Shown here piece after piece: positions 27,427 to 36,184 of a DNA stretch of 48,173 nucleotides. Location: contig JBAJNN010000014.1 in NCBI GenBank assembly GCA_036881905.1, positions 1 through 48,173 of the forward strand. The letters run 5' to 3'. Both the position numbers and the translations under genes were made by a program. Source of the stretch: JBAJNN01 sp036881905 (GTDB lineage: Bacteria; Pseudomonadota; Alphaproteobacteria; Rhizobiales; Im1). A model generated the notes under the pieces. That model searched no databases. It saw only the letters and a program-made list of their open reading frames with translations, and was not told the DNA's origin. Numbering within the stretch: the first letter of the stretch is position 1; every line of letters begins with the position of its first letter.

Positions 27427-28959
27427 GTGGTGGCACGTGTCAATACCGTGGCGTTTCAGGGCATCGAGGCCATCGCCGTCGATGTTCAAGTCCAGATTGC
27501 CTCAGGGATACCGGCCTTTACTATCGTCGGTTTGCCCGACAAGGCCGTCGCGGAAAGCCGCGAGAGAGTACGCTCCGCGCTCACCGCGGTCGGGCTAGCC
27601 CTACCGCCCAAGCGCATTACTGTCAATCTTGCGCCGGCCGATCTGCCCAAGGAGGGAAGCCATTACGACCTGCCGATCGTTTTAGGGTTACTGGCCGCCC
27701 TCGGCGCGGTGCCGGGCGATGTTCTTGTGGGCTATGTCGTGTTGGGGGAGCTGTCTCTCGATGGTTCGATTGCCGCGGTGGCCGGTGTTTTGCCCGCGGC
27801 GCTTGGCGCATCGGCGCGCGGCAAGGGGTTGATCTGTCCGCAATCGCGCGGATCGGAAGCCGCGTGGGCCGGAGAAAAGCTCAATATTCTTGCCCCCGGT
27901 AACCTCGTCCAGCTCATCAATCACTTCAAGGGAACACAGGTCCTGTCGCATCCTGTTCCGCAAAATGCCGAAACAGTCGTCTCCGGCATCGACCTGAAGG
28001 ATGTAAAAGGCCAGGAGAGCGCCAAGCGCGCGCTCGAAGTCGCCGCGGCAGGCGGGCATAATATGTTGATGATCGGTCCGCCCGGCGCCGGAAAATCCAT
28101 GCTTGCCCAGTGCCTGCCCTCTATTCTGCCGCCCATGGATGCGCAGGAAATGCTTGAAGTATCCATGGTCGCCTCTCTGACCGGGGGGCTGCCCGAGGGG
28201 ACGATCAGCCGCCGCCGTCCGTTCCGCGCCCCGCACCATACGGCGAGCCAGGCCGCCATGGTCGGCGGGGGCATCCGCGCGCGGCCCGGCGAGATGGCAT
28301 TGGCACATAATGGTGTTTTGTTTCTCGATGAGTTGCCGGAGTTTCAGCCAAGAGCTCTCGAGGCGCTCCGCCAACCGCTGGAAACCGGGAAAACGAGCGT
28401 GGCCCGGGCCAATTATCATGTCAGTTATCCCTCACGATTCCAGTTGATTGCCGCCATGAATCCCTGTCGTTGTGGACGCGCCGGAGAGCCCGGCTATCGT
28501 TGCGTTCGCGGACCGCGCTGTGCCGCGGACTACCAGGCGCGTCTCTCCGGTCCCTTGCTCGATCGCATCGATATCGTGCTCAAGGTCGAACCGGTGCGAA
28601 TCGCCGATCTGGCGCTGCCGACACCCCGCGAGGACAGCGCGCGGGTTGCAGCCCGTGTCGCTCGGGCGCGTGACATTCAGAAGACCCGCTTTGCCGCCTT
28701 CGATAGCGCTCTTCGACTCAATGCGCAGGTCGATGGCGAAGTGCTGCACTCCATTGCGGCGCCCAATGCGCAAGGGGCCCGGTTGCTGTCGAAAGTCGCC
28801 GAACGCATCGGCCTGTCCGCGCGTGGCTATCACCGGGTCTTGCGCGTCGCTCGCACTCTTGCTGATCTTGGCGGCGCGGTCTGCGTGGCCGATGCCCATA
28901 TCGCCGAGGCTCTGAATTACCGGTATGAGATGCGCGCAATGAGCGATGCGGTGTCATGA
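27427..28959 (+). CDS. comM: ComM/YifB-type AAA+ ATPase (Mg-chelatase-like)
   Basis: A 510-residue protein of the ComM group. ComM is a hexameric helicase that promotes branch migration when natural-transformation DNA is integrated; many non-competent bacteria also carry it. N-terminal Lon-like fold: VNTVAFQGIEA, IVGLPDKAVAESRERVRSAL, PKRITVNLAPADLPKEG. AAA+ core: GPPGAGKSMLAQ (Walker A near residue 220), FLDELPEF (Walker B), AMNPCRCG with the zinc-like Cys cluster, and SGPLLDRIDI (arginine finger region). The C-terminal YHRVLRVARTLADL is typical. The start is a GTG at 27427-27429, with GGAGAGGG about eight bases upstream. Confidence 0.93.
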   Translation: MVARVNTVAFQGIEAIAVDVQVQIASGIPAFTIVGLPDKAVAESRERVRSALTAVGLALPPKRITVNLAPADLPKEGSHYDLPIVLGLLAALGAVPGDVLVGYVVLGELSLDGSIAAVAGVLPAALGASARGKGLICPQSRGSEAAWAGEKLNILAPGNLVQLINHFKGTQVLSHPVPQNAETVVSGIDLKDVKGQESAKRALEVAAAGGHNMLMIGPPGAGKSMLAQCLPSILPPMDAQEMLEVSMVASLTGGLPEGTISRRRPFRAPHHTASQAAMVGGGIRARPGEMALAHNGVLFLDELPEFQPRALEALRQPLETGKTSVARANYHVSYPSRFQLIAAMNPCRCGRAGEPGYRCVRGPRCAADYQARLSGPLLDRIDIVLKVEPVRIADLALPTPREDSARVAARVARARDIQKTRFAAFDSALRLNAQVDGEVLHSIAAPNAQGARLLSKVAERIGLSARGYHRVLRVARTLADLGGAVCVADAHIAEALNYRYEMRAMSDAVS

Positions 28960-29093
28960 AGCCGGGTGTTCTGTTGACAAGCTGTCGTCTTTCGACATTC
29001 TGTTGGACAGAAAACCGCCTTCATGTTGAAAATCGCCCGACTTTCGTCGTATGACAGCGAGCATGGATATTCACCCTCCGGAGATGATCCCCC

Positions 29094-30002
29094 ATGCGGG
29101 CGTTGCCTGGGCAAAAAGCCAATCACCGGAGTCTTGGAACCTGCAATTCGGCGCATTTTAAGGGAATGACACTCATTTCTCCCATCTCACCCGGAGCGGT
29201 TCTTGGCCAGAAGGGGCCGATCATCGTTCGCCTTGCCGGCGGCGACAATGACGTGATGGCCGCGCAGGCCCTGCGTTATCGTGTCTTTTATGAGGAACTT
29301 GGAGCAAAACCCGATCGGGAAATCGTGCAAAATCGCCGCGACAGCGACGCTTTCGATGAAATCTGCGACCACCTTCTGGTAATCGAAACCGCTAAAGCCG
29401 GTGATAATCCAGCCAATACGGGCGTTCGCAATGGCGAGGTTGTCGGGACCTACCGTCTTCTGCGCCAGGAGATCGCCGAAAAGACGCTGGGTTTTTATAC
29501 CCAGGATGAATTCGATATTGCCGCGCTCATCGATCGCAAGCCTGAGCTAAGGTTTTTGGAGCTTGGACGATCCTGTGTCCTCAAACCCTACCGGACAAAG
29601 CCGATCGTCGAGTTGCTGTGGCAGGGCATCTGGCATTATGTCCGTTCGCATAAACTCGATGTGATGCTGGGATGCGCAAGCATGGTGGGCACGGATACCG
29701 ACGCGCTCGCCTTGCCTTTGAGTTTTCTCCATCATCATTTTCGCGCGCCCGATGAATGGCGGGTTTATGCCCGGGCCAATCGATGCGCGCAAGTGGCGTA
29801 TCTGACGCCCGACCGACTCGAAACCAAGGCCGCGATGCGTGCTCTGCCGCCCCTTATTAAAGGGTATTTGCGTCTTGGCGCCTATATCGGCGATGGTGCC
29901 GTGACCGATGAGCAATTCAATACAACGGATGTTTTAATTGTCTTGCCGGTACCGTCGATCAGTTCACGCTATCTGTCATATTTCGGCAAGTCGGATGGGT
30001 GA
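29094..30002 (+). CDS. olsB: OlsB-like GNAT acyltransferase
   Basis: A 302-residue protein resembling the N-acyltransferase OlsB, which makes lyso-ornithine lipid from ornithine and 3-hydroxyacyl-ACP. Such phosphorus-free membrane lipids are common in Alphaproteobacteria. Evidence: AAQALRYRVFYEELGA near residue 58, CDHLLVIE, VVGTYRLLR, GFYTQDEFD, ELGRSCVLKPYRTKPIVELLWQG split across the GNAT core, and MLGCASMVGTD. OlsA, the second enzyme, is not in the window. The start is uncertain: ATG 29094 has GGAG about ten bases upstream, while the in-frame ATG at 29166 better matches relatives in length but has poor spacing. The C-terminus beyond about 260 is variable. Confidence 0.8.
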   Translation: MRALPGQKANHRSLGTCNSAHFKGMTLISPISPGAVLGQKGPIIVRLAGGDNDVMAAQALRYRVFYEELGAKPDREIVQNRRDSDAFDEICDHLLVIETAKAGDNPANTGVRNGEVVGTYRLLRQEIAEKTLGFYTQDEFDIAALIDRKPELRFLELGRSCVLKPYRTKPIVELLWQGIWHYVRSHKLDVMLGCASMVGTDTDALALPLSFLHHHFRAPDEWRVYARANRCAQVAYLTPDRLETKAAMRALPPLIKGYLRLGAYIGDGAVTDEQFNTTDVLIVLPVPSISSRYLSYFGKSDG

Positions 30003-30136
30003 TCCGTACCCAGCGGTTGAAAAACTGCCCCGGCTGGACAGTACCGCCAAGTTCGCGGTTGACCCGGGACAGCGCTTTGAAAGGTCGTTCCCGGGGAGGA
30101 GAGCAAAAGATCAAACGGAGGATCGTTGACACGATA

Positions 30137-32902
30137 ATGACTGTGATGGCCGGACCCGAAGATGTGAAATGCGCCGAGCCCGGGCGTAAGCGAGCCACAA
30201 GTAAGAAAACAGCCACACCCATGGTGGCGCAGTATCTTGAGATCAAGGCGGCCAATCCCGATGGCCTTCTATTCTACCGCATGGGCGATTTTTACGAGCT
30301 TTTTTTCGAGGATGCCGAACTTGCGTCGCGTGTGTTGGGGATTGCGCTGACCAAACGTGGAAAGCATCTGGGTAACGATATTGCCATGTGCGGCGTGCCG
30401 GTTCATTCCGCCCGCGATTATCTTTCGCGACTGGTCAAACTCGGCCACCGCGTGACCATCTGCGAACAGACCGAGGATCCCGCCGTTGCGCGAAAGCGTG
30501 GCTCCAGGACATTGGTACGCCGCGAAGTGGTGCGCGTGGTGACGCCCGGCACCTTGACCGAAGATGCTCTTTTAGAGGACAAACGCCATAATTATCTGGC
30601 ATCTCTGGTCAGGTTGCCGGCGCAAGACGAGATAGCGATCGCGTGGCTTGATATTTCAACCGGCGGTTTTGCGGTCTGCGCCGTTACGCCCGATACGCTG
30701 CATGCCGAGCTTGCCCGTCTCGAGCCAGGCGAGATCGTGGTCCCGGATATGCTCACGCAGGATGAGCCCTTTGCCGAGCTGCTCAAGGAGAATCGCTGGC
30801 CGTTCACACCTCTTGCCGCCTCATATTTTGACAGTTTAAACGCGCAAAAGCATCTTGAAGATCATTTCGCGGTTGCGGTACTTGATGGCTTTGGCGAATT
30901 CTCGCGCGCTGAAATCGCGGCTTGCGGCGCATTGCTCGACTATGTGTCCTCGACCCAGGCCGGTCGCCTGCCGGCGCTCAATCCGCCATGCCGACACGAC
31001 ACCGCTCGGATTATGCTGATCGACGCCGCGACCCGCGGCAACCTTGAACTCATGCGCACAATATCCGCGGAGCGACGGGGCAGTCTTTTGTCGGTGATTG
31101 ATCGCACCATGACCGGCGCCGGAGGGCGCCTGCTCGGCGAGCGTCTGTCGGCGCCGCTGACGGATGCCGACGCCATCAATGCCCGGTTGGATGCGGTGGG
31201 TTTTTTCCTTGACTTCGGGGCCTTGCGCGTAGAACTGCGCCATAAGCTCGCCAGATGTCCCGAATTCAGTCGCGCCCTGTCGCGCCTTTCGGTCGCTCGC
31301 GGCTCCCCGCGTGATCTTGACGCCATCGGCAAGGGCCTTGCGATCGCCGCCGAGGTGTCTCACGACCTTAGCGGCGAGACCGGGCTTATAAGCCCGCCGA
31401 AAGAGATTGAACACCTGCTTGAAACGTTTAAGCGCAGTGACGCGACGCTTTATACGGAAATCCTGCAAACTCTTGACGAGACCCCTCCAGCCAACGCTCG
31501 CGATGGCGGTTTTGTTCGCTCCGGCGTTTGCGCCGGGCTTGACGAGCAACGGGCATTGCGTGACGGCAACCGCAAGGTGATCGCCGGGCTTCAGGCTCGA
31601 TATGCCGACGAAACCGCGATAAAGACCCTCAAAATCCGCCACAATAATGTGCTCGGTTTTTTCGTCGAGGTGCCTGCGCAACATGCCGGCAAACTCAAAA
31701 CCGCGCCACATAGAGAAAACTTCATTCATCGCCAGAGCCTCGCCAATGCGGTGCGTTTCACCACGGCGCAGCTAACCAATCTCGAGTCTCGCATCGCTCT
31801 GGCGGCGGAACGTGCATTGGCCTTCGAGATGCGGATATTCGATGCGCTGGTCGAACGGGTTTGCGGGCAAGCGGCCGAAATTTCCGCCACGGTCGATGCA
31901 TTGGCCGCTCTCGATGTTGCAACGGCTTTGGCCGACCTGGCCGAGAAAGAGCGTTATGTCCGGCCGCATATCGACGATTCGCGCCGCTTCGAGATTGTCG
32001 GCGGCCGTCATCCCGTTGTGGAACGGGCCTTGCGCTGCGATGCGGAGGGCAGCTTCGTGGCCAATGACTGCACCTTGACGGCCTATGACGCGGCGAAAGC
32101 GCAACAATCGGGTCGCGGTCGCCATATCTGGCTGGTGACCGGTCCCAATATGGCGGGTAAATCGACATTTCTGCGCCAAAATGCGCTCATTGCCATTCTG
32201 GCGCAGACCGGATGCTATGTGCCCGCGACCTCGGCCCATATCGGCGTCGTCGACCGGTTGTTCTGCCGAGTGGGGGCGGCCGACGATCTAGCGCGCGGAC
32301 GCTCCACCTTCATGGTCGAGATGGTCGAGACCGCGACCATTTTGCATCAGGCCGGGGACCGTTCCCTCGTCATTCTCGATGAAATCGGCCGAGGCACGGC
32401 GACATTCGACGGTTTGTCGATTGCCTGGGCCTCGGTCGAACATCTCCACGAAGTCAATCGCTGCCGAGCGTTGTTTGCGACGCATTTCCATGAGTTGACC
32501 GCTCTTGCGGGCAAACTCGACGGGTTGGCCAATATGTCCATGGCGGTGCGTGAATGGCAGGGCGAGCCGGTTTTCCTCCACGAAGTTGCTGCGGGTGCGG
32601 CGGATCGGTCCTATGGTATTCAGGTTGCAAGGCTCTCCGGTCTTCCGCACGCTGTTGTGGAGCGGGCCGGCGAGGTGTTGCGCGTTCTCGAACAGGGTGA
32701 ACAAACCGCCATGCGGCGTGAACTGGTCGGTGATCTGCCGCTGTTTTCCGCGGCAAGGCCGCGATCGGGACCAGCAGCCTCGCCTGAAGCGGCGAAAATC
32801 GAGGCGGCTTTGGCGTCCGTGCTGCCGGATCAGCTGACCCCGCGCGAGGCGCTGGAGCTTGTTTATCGGCTCAAAGCGTTGGCGTCGGGCAACGACACAT
32901 GA
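30137..32902 (+). CDS. mutS: DNA mismatch repair protein MutS
   Basis: A 921-residue MutS that recognises mispairs and small loops and recruits MutL. Domain I has the mismatch-reading GDFYELF (Phe-x-Glu near residue 50) after TPMVAQYLEIKAANPDG. The connector and lever domains follow (RGNLELMRTI, NVLGFFVEVPAQHAGK). The ATPase is complete: TGPNMAGKSTFLRQ (Walker A near 680), RGRSTFMVEM, LVILDEIGRGTATFDG (Walker B/D-loop), ATHFHELT and GIQVARLSGLP. The start at 30137 is chosen because upstream codons do not resemble MutS, although GGAGG is 15 bases away. It lies 134 bp after olsB. mutL is not in the window. Confidence 0.96.
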   Translation: MTVMAGPEDVKCAEPGRKRATSKKTATPMVAQYLEIKAANPDGLLFYRMGDFYELFFEDAELASRVLGIALTKRGKHLGNDIAMCGVPVHSARDYLSRLVKLGHRVTICEQTEDPAVARKRGSRTLVRREVVRVVTPGTLTEDALLEDKRHNYLASLVRLPAQDEIAIAWLDISTGGFAVCAVTPDTLHAELARLEPGEIVVPDMLTQDEPFAELLKENRWPFTPLAASYFDSLNAQKHLEDHFAVAVLDGFGEFSRAEIAACGALLDYVSSTQAGRLPALNPPCRHDTARIMLIDAATRGNLELMRTISAERRGSLLSVIDRTMTGAGGRLLGERLSAPLTDADAINARLDAVGFFLDFGALRVELRHKLARCPEFSRALSRLSVARGSPRDLDAIGKGLAIAAEVSHDLSGETGLISPPKEIEHLLETFKRSDATLYTEILQTLDETPPANARDGGFVRSGVCAGLDEQRALRDGNRKVIAGLQARYADETAIKTLKIRHNNVLGFFVEVPAQHAGKLKTAPHRENFIHRQSLANAVRFTTAQLTNLESRIALAAERALAFEMRIFDALVERVCGQAAEISATVDALAALDVATALADLAEKERYVRPHIDDSRRFEIVGGRHPVVERALRCDAEGSFVANDCTLTAYDAAKAQQSGRGRHIWLVTGPNMAGKSTFLRQNALIAILAQTGCYVPATSAHIGVVDRLFCRVGAADDLARGRSTFMVEMVETATILHQAGDRSLVILDEIGRGTATFDGLSIAWASVEHLHEVNRCRALFATHFHELTALAGKLDGLANMSMAVREWQGEPVFLHEVAAGAADRSYGIQVARLSGLPHAVVERAGEVLRVLEQGEQTAMRRELVGDLPLFSAARPRSGPAASPEAAKIEAALASVLPDQLTPREALELVYRLKALASGNDT

Positions 32903-32920
32903 ACGGATCGGCGCAAGGTG

Positions 32921-33072
32921 GGCACCTCTAGAAGCTCGAGATTTTGGTGCTATTCGCGTCGCCCGTATTTGCCTTCGGCGCTTATTCTTATTAACGCATT
33001 GGGTTGACTTTTGCTTCTCGAAAATGCGTCTCCTTGCACCGCGTCCAAGGGTTTAGGTTTTTAGAAGTGTCC
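32921..33072. repeat. MITE-like element, copy A
   Basis: A 152-bp non-coding element lying just after mutS and before the convergent YafK-like gene. Its left end is GGCACCTCTA and its right end TTAGAAGTGTCC; the ends form an imperfect inverted repeat. The body is about 78-80% identical by eye to copy B at 34943-35091 in the same orientation. Shared blocks include GATTTTGG, GTCGCCCGT, ACTTTTGCTTCT, GCACCGC and TCCAAGGG. Copy A has six extra bases near 32985. No reading frame is conserved between the copies. Confidence 0.7.
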
Positions 33073-33091
33073 AGATACGTCTGGATGCGTT

Positions 33092-33910
33092 TCAATATTG
33101 GATATTTCCATCGGCATTGCGTTGCCAGCCTCTGATCAACCGTAGAGTGGTCGTCGTACTCGCATCGTCGGTGTCTTCCTTGGATAATGCCGCAATGGCG
33201 TCCTGAGCGGAAAAGAAGACATAACGTCCGTTGTGAACACCGACAATCGGGGGGGACCTGTAGGTCTGAAAATAATCGTAGCCCTGCTTGAGATTGCGCC
33301 AGAACCCGAACCACCGGCTGTCGGAATGGGCAAGCATGTTGTCATCCGTCATGCGAAACGGAAAGGCATGAAAGGGAACAAAGTCATGGCCGGCCGCGAA
33401 TGTTTCGTGCATCAGGGCGAAAATCTCTTCTATCGCACTGTCCGTCATCGCGTAGCACCCCGCCGACCGGCACCCGCCATGCATCATAATGGCGCTTCCG
33501 GTACGCCCATACGCCTTGTCATAAGCGTTGGGATAACCGATATTGAAGGCCAGATCATACCGGCTTATCGGATTCATCTGGGCCGGGGTTACGATGTAGA
33601 AGCCTTCCGGCGTTTGCCTGTCCCCCTCGGCGCGTTTGGGCCCTAAAGTACCGGACCAGTTGCAAATAGGGTAAGTTTTGAACAGACTATAGGTGCCATC
33701 GGCGTCGGCAAACCAGACTTCCAGCTCGGAGTCTTCCTTGAATGCGCGGATATACACAGGAGCGCCGAGTTTGAGGCCGCTCTGCCTCAATTGGGCCTTG
33801 ACATGTTCCGATAATGGCTTGAAATGGCTTGCCGTGTCGGACCCGCAGTTTGAAAGGCCGAGAACAAGACCAAAACACAAATAAAGCCTGCCTATGAGAC
33901 GAAAAATCAT
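33092..33910 (-). CDS. YafK/DpaA-like L,D-transpeptidase-fold lipoprotein
   Basis: A 272-residue exported protein with the YkuD catalytic fold. The N-terminus is a lipoprotein signal (about 22 residues, hydrophobic LCFGLVLGLSNC) with Cys as the lipidated residue. The catalytic block MMHGGCRSAGCYAMT near residue 145 holds His, Ser and the nucleophile Cys. KRAEGDRQTPEGFY, upstream, is typical of the YafK group. E. coli YafK (DpaA) detaches Braun lipoprotein from peptidoglycan instead of cross-linking; whether this homologue does the same is inferred. MurE shows DAP-type wall here, which suits the fold. It faces the D-aminopeptidase gene across a 155-bp divergent region. Confidence 0.85.
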   Translation of the reverse strand: MIFRLIGRLYLCFGLVLGLSNCGSDTASHFKPLSEHVKAQLRQSGLKLGAPVYIRAFKEDSELEVWFADADGTYSLFKTYPICNWSGTLGPKRAEGDRQTPEGFYIVTPAQMNPISRYDLAFNIGYPNAYDKAYGRTGSAIMMHGGCRSAGCYAMTDSAIEEIFALMHETFAAGHDFVPFHAFPFRMTDDNMLAHSDSRWFGFWRNLKQGYDYFQTYRSPPIVGVHNGRYVFFSAQDAIAALSKEDTDDASTTTTLRLIRGWQRNADGNIQY

Positions 33911-33989
33911 GGGAGCAATGTCTCCAGAAATCTTGAGATATATCTCCAGGACACCTCAAGAAATGACAACAGTCGGAAGACTGTCAGTC

Positions 33990-34020
33990 CATATTGGCAT
34001 AAACCATGGCATATTGGCAT
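33990..34020. promoter_or_regulatory. Paired 11-bp direct repeat upstream of dppA-like gene
   Basis: CATATTGGCAT occurs exactly at 33990-34000 and again at 34010-34020. The 20-base start-to-start spacing is two DNA turns, so a dimeric protein could read both from one face. It lies in the divergent region between the L,D-transpeptidase-like gene and the D-aminopeptidase gene. Function is inferred from geometry only. Confidence 0.35.
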
Positions 34021-34065
34021 TGGTGAACGGATAGCACAATACACTAAACGTTTACCTGAGGATGG

Positions 34066-34908
34066 ATGGCAAGCACAAGGTCGAAGATGCGGATCTTTAT
34101 TTCGGTCGATATCGAGGGAGTTGTCGCCGTCCATGCCGCCATTCAGGGGTGCCGCGGCAATCCGGAATATGAGGTCGCCAGAGGCTTGATGACCAAAGAG
34201 GTCGATGCCGCCGTCAAAGGCGCGTTTGACGGTGGGGCAAAAGAGGTCAGCGTTGCCGACTCACACGGCCATATGAGCAATATCCTTGCCGAGGGTCTCG
34301 ATGAACGTGCTCGCCTCGTTTCGGGCAAGCCGCGCCCGCTTTCCATGATCCAGGGGGTGGATGAAAACCATGATGGCATCATTCTGATCGGCTACCATGC
34401 GGCAGCCGCGAATGCCGGGATTATGGCCCATACCGTGAGCGGAATGGCGTTCCACTCCATTGAAATCAATGGCGTCCGGGCAGGTGAACCAACATTATTC
34501 GCCGGCCATGCCGCCGAAATCGGCGTGCCGCTGCTCGCGGTGAGCGGAGATGATTGTCTGGCCAAGGAAATCAGCGAACAGTTTCCGTCCGCGCGTCGGA
34601 TTGTCGTCAAACCCGCTCTGGGGGCGCATGCGGCCGACAGCCTGTCGCCGGTACAATCGCGCGAGTTGATCCGGCACGATGTGGCCGCGGCGGTGTCCCG
34701 GGCCAAATCCGCCCCAGTTGAGGCCCCATGCACATCGCCGCTTGAGGTCGTCGTGCGGTTCCATAAATCGCTTTATGCCGATGCGGCGGCCCTTTTGCCG
34801 GTCATGGAGCACCTCGATGCCCATACGGTCCGCTTTTCCGCCGAAAGCCATGCCCATGCCATCGGCACGATTTCCGCCCTGTCATTGATGAGCGCTGGAC
34901 TACCATAG
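34066..34908 (+). CDS. dppA: DppA-like D-aminopeptidase (peptidase M55)
   Basis: A 280-residue zinc aminopeptidase of the M55 family, which forms decameric rings and removes D-amino acids from peptides. Motifs: IFISVDIEGVVAVH near residue 10 (metal Asp and Glu), VSVADSHGHMSNIL (metal His near 65), DGIILIGYHAAA (metal His near 108), AHTVSG and IEINGV, and VSGDDCLAKE. The start at 34066 follows GAGG by four bases; ATG 34087 would remove seven residues and also fits the family. It lies next to a peptide importer and ends before repeat copy B. In Bacillus, dppA is linked to the dpp peptide importer, which supports a peptide-salvage role. Confidence 0.9.
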   Translation: MASTRSKMRIFISVDIEGVVAVHAAIQGCRGNPEYEVARGLMTKEVDAAVKGAFDGGAKEVSVADSHGHMSNILAEGLDERARLVSGKPRPLSMIQGVDENHDGIILIGYHAAAANAGIMAHTVSGMAFHSIEINGVRAGEPTLFAGHAAEIGVPLLAVSGDDCLAKEISEQFPSARRIVVKPALGAHAADSLSPVQSRELIRHDVAAAVSRAKSAPVEAPCTSPLEVVVRFHKSLYADAAALLPVMEHLDAHTVRFSAESHAHAIGTISALSLMSAGLP

Positions 34909-34942
34909 GCCCCGTATTCGTTCGCATGATGCACGGATATTT

Positions 34943-35091
34943 GGGCGCCTCTAAAAGCTCAAGATTTTGGCACTATTCGTGTCGCCCGTGTTTGTCTTCG
35001 ATGCGCATTAACGTGTTGAGTTAACTTTTGCTTCTTAAAAAACGCGCCTCCTCGCACCGCATCCAAGGGGTTAGGTTTTTTAAAGGCGCTC
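34943..35091. repeat. MITE-like element, copy B
   Basis: A 149-bp element between the convergent dppA-like and gsiD-like genes. It is related to copy A (32921-33072) and in the same orientation. Its terminal inverted repeats are better preserved: GGGCGCCTCTAAAA at 34943-34956 against TTTTTTAAAGGCGCTC at 35076-35091, with 12 of 14 positions pairing. The A-T pair of copy A (32924 with 33068) is a G-C pair here (34947 with 35087), a compensated change. It encodes no protein. Confidence 0.7.
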
Positions 35092-35158
35092 ATTTTTTTC
35101 GCGAAAAGCTTAAGACTTTACGATTTCGCCAGGTTTCGACCTCGGCGTAAACTCTGGC

Positions 35159-36061
35159 TTATGGCCGGTCGAGTTTCGGGTCGAGCGCGTCATGCAGCCC
35201 ATCGCCCAAAATGTTGAAGCACAAAACCGTGATGAAAATGGCAAGGCCTGGAAACAGCGTCAGATGCCATTCGCCGGCCATCATGTAATCGCGCCCGGTG
35301 GACAGCATCGCCCCCCATTCCGCCGTGGAGGGCTCGACCCCCAGCCCTAAGAAGGACAGGCTGGTTGCGGTCAGGATCGCTGTGCCGATCCGCATGGTAA
35401 AATAGACGATCACCGCGCCCAAAGCCGCGGGCAGGATATGGCGAAACATAAGGATCATGTCGGAGGCTCCCGCCGCGCGGGCGGCTTCGACATAAGCGTT
35501 TTCCTTGTGAGCAAGGGTGCAGGACCGCACGATACGGGCAAAGGCCGGTATGCTGAAAACGGCGACGGCAATAATGATATTGGCAAGGCCGGGGCCCAAG
35601 ACCGCGATAATGCCGATCGCCAGCAGAATGCCCGGGAAAGCGAACAAGACGTCTGCAATCCGCATGGTCAAGGCATCGAGCAAGCCGCCGTAATATCCCG
35701 CGAGCAGCCCGGCGAGAATGCCGATGATCGCCCCGATCGACACCGAGGTCAAACCGATGAACAGCGACAGCTTCGCCCCGTTGAGAAGGCGGGCGAAAAT
35801 ATCGCGGCCGAATTCATCGGTTCCGGCCAGGTGGGTCAGTGTGGGCGTTTTGAGCGTATTCATGTAGTCGAAATCATTCGGACCGAAAGGCAGGATCATT
35901 GGAGCAAGGAAGGCCAGCCCATACAGGCTCAGAAGAAAGAAACCGGCACATATCGCCGCCTTGCGGCGACGAAAGCGGGTGCGAAATTCCCCAAACGGGC
36001 TTTGCGCCTTTTCGCCGGTCGGCTGGAGGGCGTCAGCCATAGCTTCACTTTGTTGCGCCAT
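35159..36061 (-). CDS. gsiD: Peptide/glutathione ABC transporter permease (GsiD/DppC-like)
   Basis: A 300-residue inner-membrane permease of the OppC/DppC family. A cytoplasmic N-terminus and a first transmembrane helix (about 38-58) are followed by HLAGTDEFGRDIFARLL, a conserved periplasmic block, and five more helices. The EAA loop that contacts the ATPase is EAARAAGASDMILMFRHILP near residue 190. LGLGVEPSTAEWG and NILGDGLHDALDPK close the protein. AGGAG lies five bases before the ATG, and that site abuts the palindromic repeat at 36070-36184. It is the last gene of the gsi-type operon. Confidence 0.9.
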   Translation of the reverse strand: MAQQSEAMADALQPTGEKAQSPFGEFRTRFRRRKAAICAGFFLLSLYGLAFLAPMILPFGPNDFDYMNTLKTPTLTHLAGTDEFGRDIFARLLNGAKLSLFIGLTSVSIGAIIGILAGLLAGYYGGLLDALTMRIADVLFAFPGILLAIGIIAVLGPGLANIIIAVAVFSIPAFARIVRSCTLAHKENAYVEAARAAGASDMILMFRHILPAALGAVIVYFTMRIGTAILTATSLSFLGLGVEPSTAEWGAMLSTGRDYMMAGEWHLTLFPGLAIFITVLCFNILGDGLHDALDPKLDRP

Positions 36062-36069
36062 AATAGCTC

Positions 36070-36184
36070 CTAGAGCGCCGTCCGATTTGACTGAATCAAA
36101 CCGGCGCTCTTAAACTCTTTCTTTTGGCCGTATAATCTTGACCGTCCTCGGCTCTCTACCTGGCAAGCTTGGATTATGCTCTAG
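36070..36184. repeat. Palindromic intergenic repeat inside the gsi operon
   Basis: A 115-bp element bounded by CTAGAGC (36070-36076) and GCTCTAG (36178-36184). Its left part is a hairpin: AGAGCGCCG at 36072-36080 pairs with CGGCGCTCT at 36102-36110, with TTTGA/TCAAA pairing inside. The overall pattern resembles palindromic repeats that I recall as common in Rhizobiales intergenic regions. It fills nearly all of the 119 bp between gsiC and gsiD, supplies the gsiC stop codon, and touches the gsiD ribosome site. Confidence 0.7.

Noticed and set aside
29999..30136. An N-terminal extension of MutS starting at a GTG overlapping the olsB stop
   Set aside because: The 46 extra residues are basic and unlike MutS, which begins shortly before TPMVAQYLE. 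The overlap is attractive but probably accidental.
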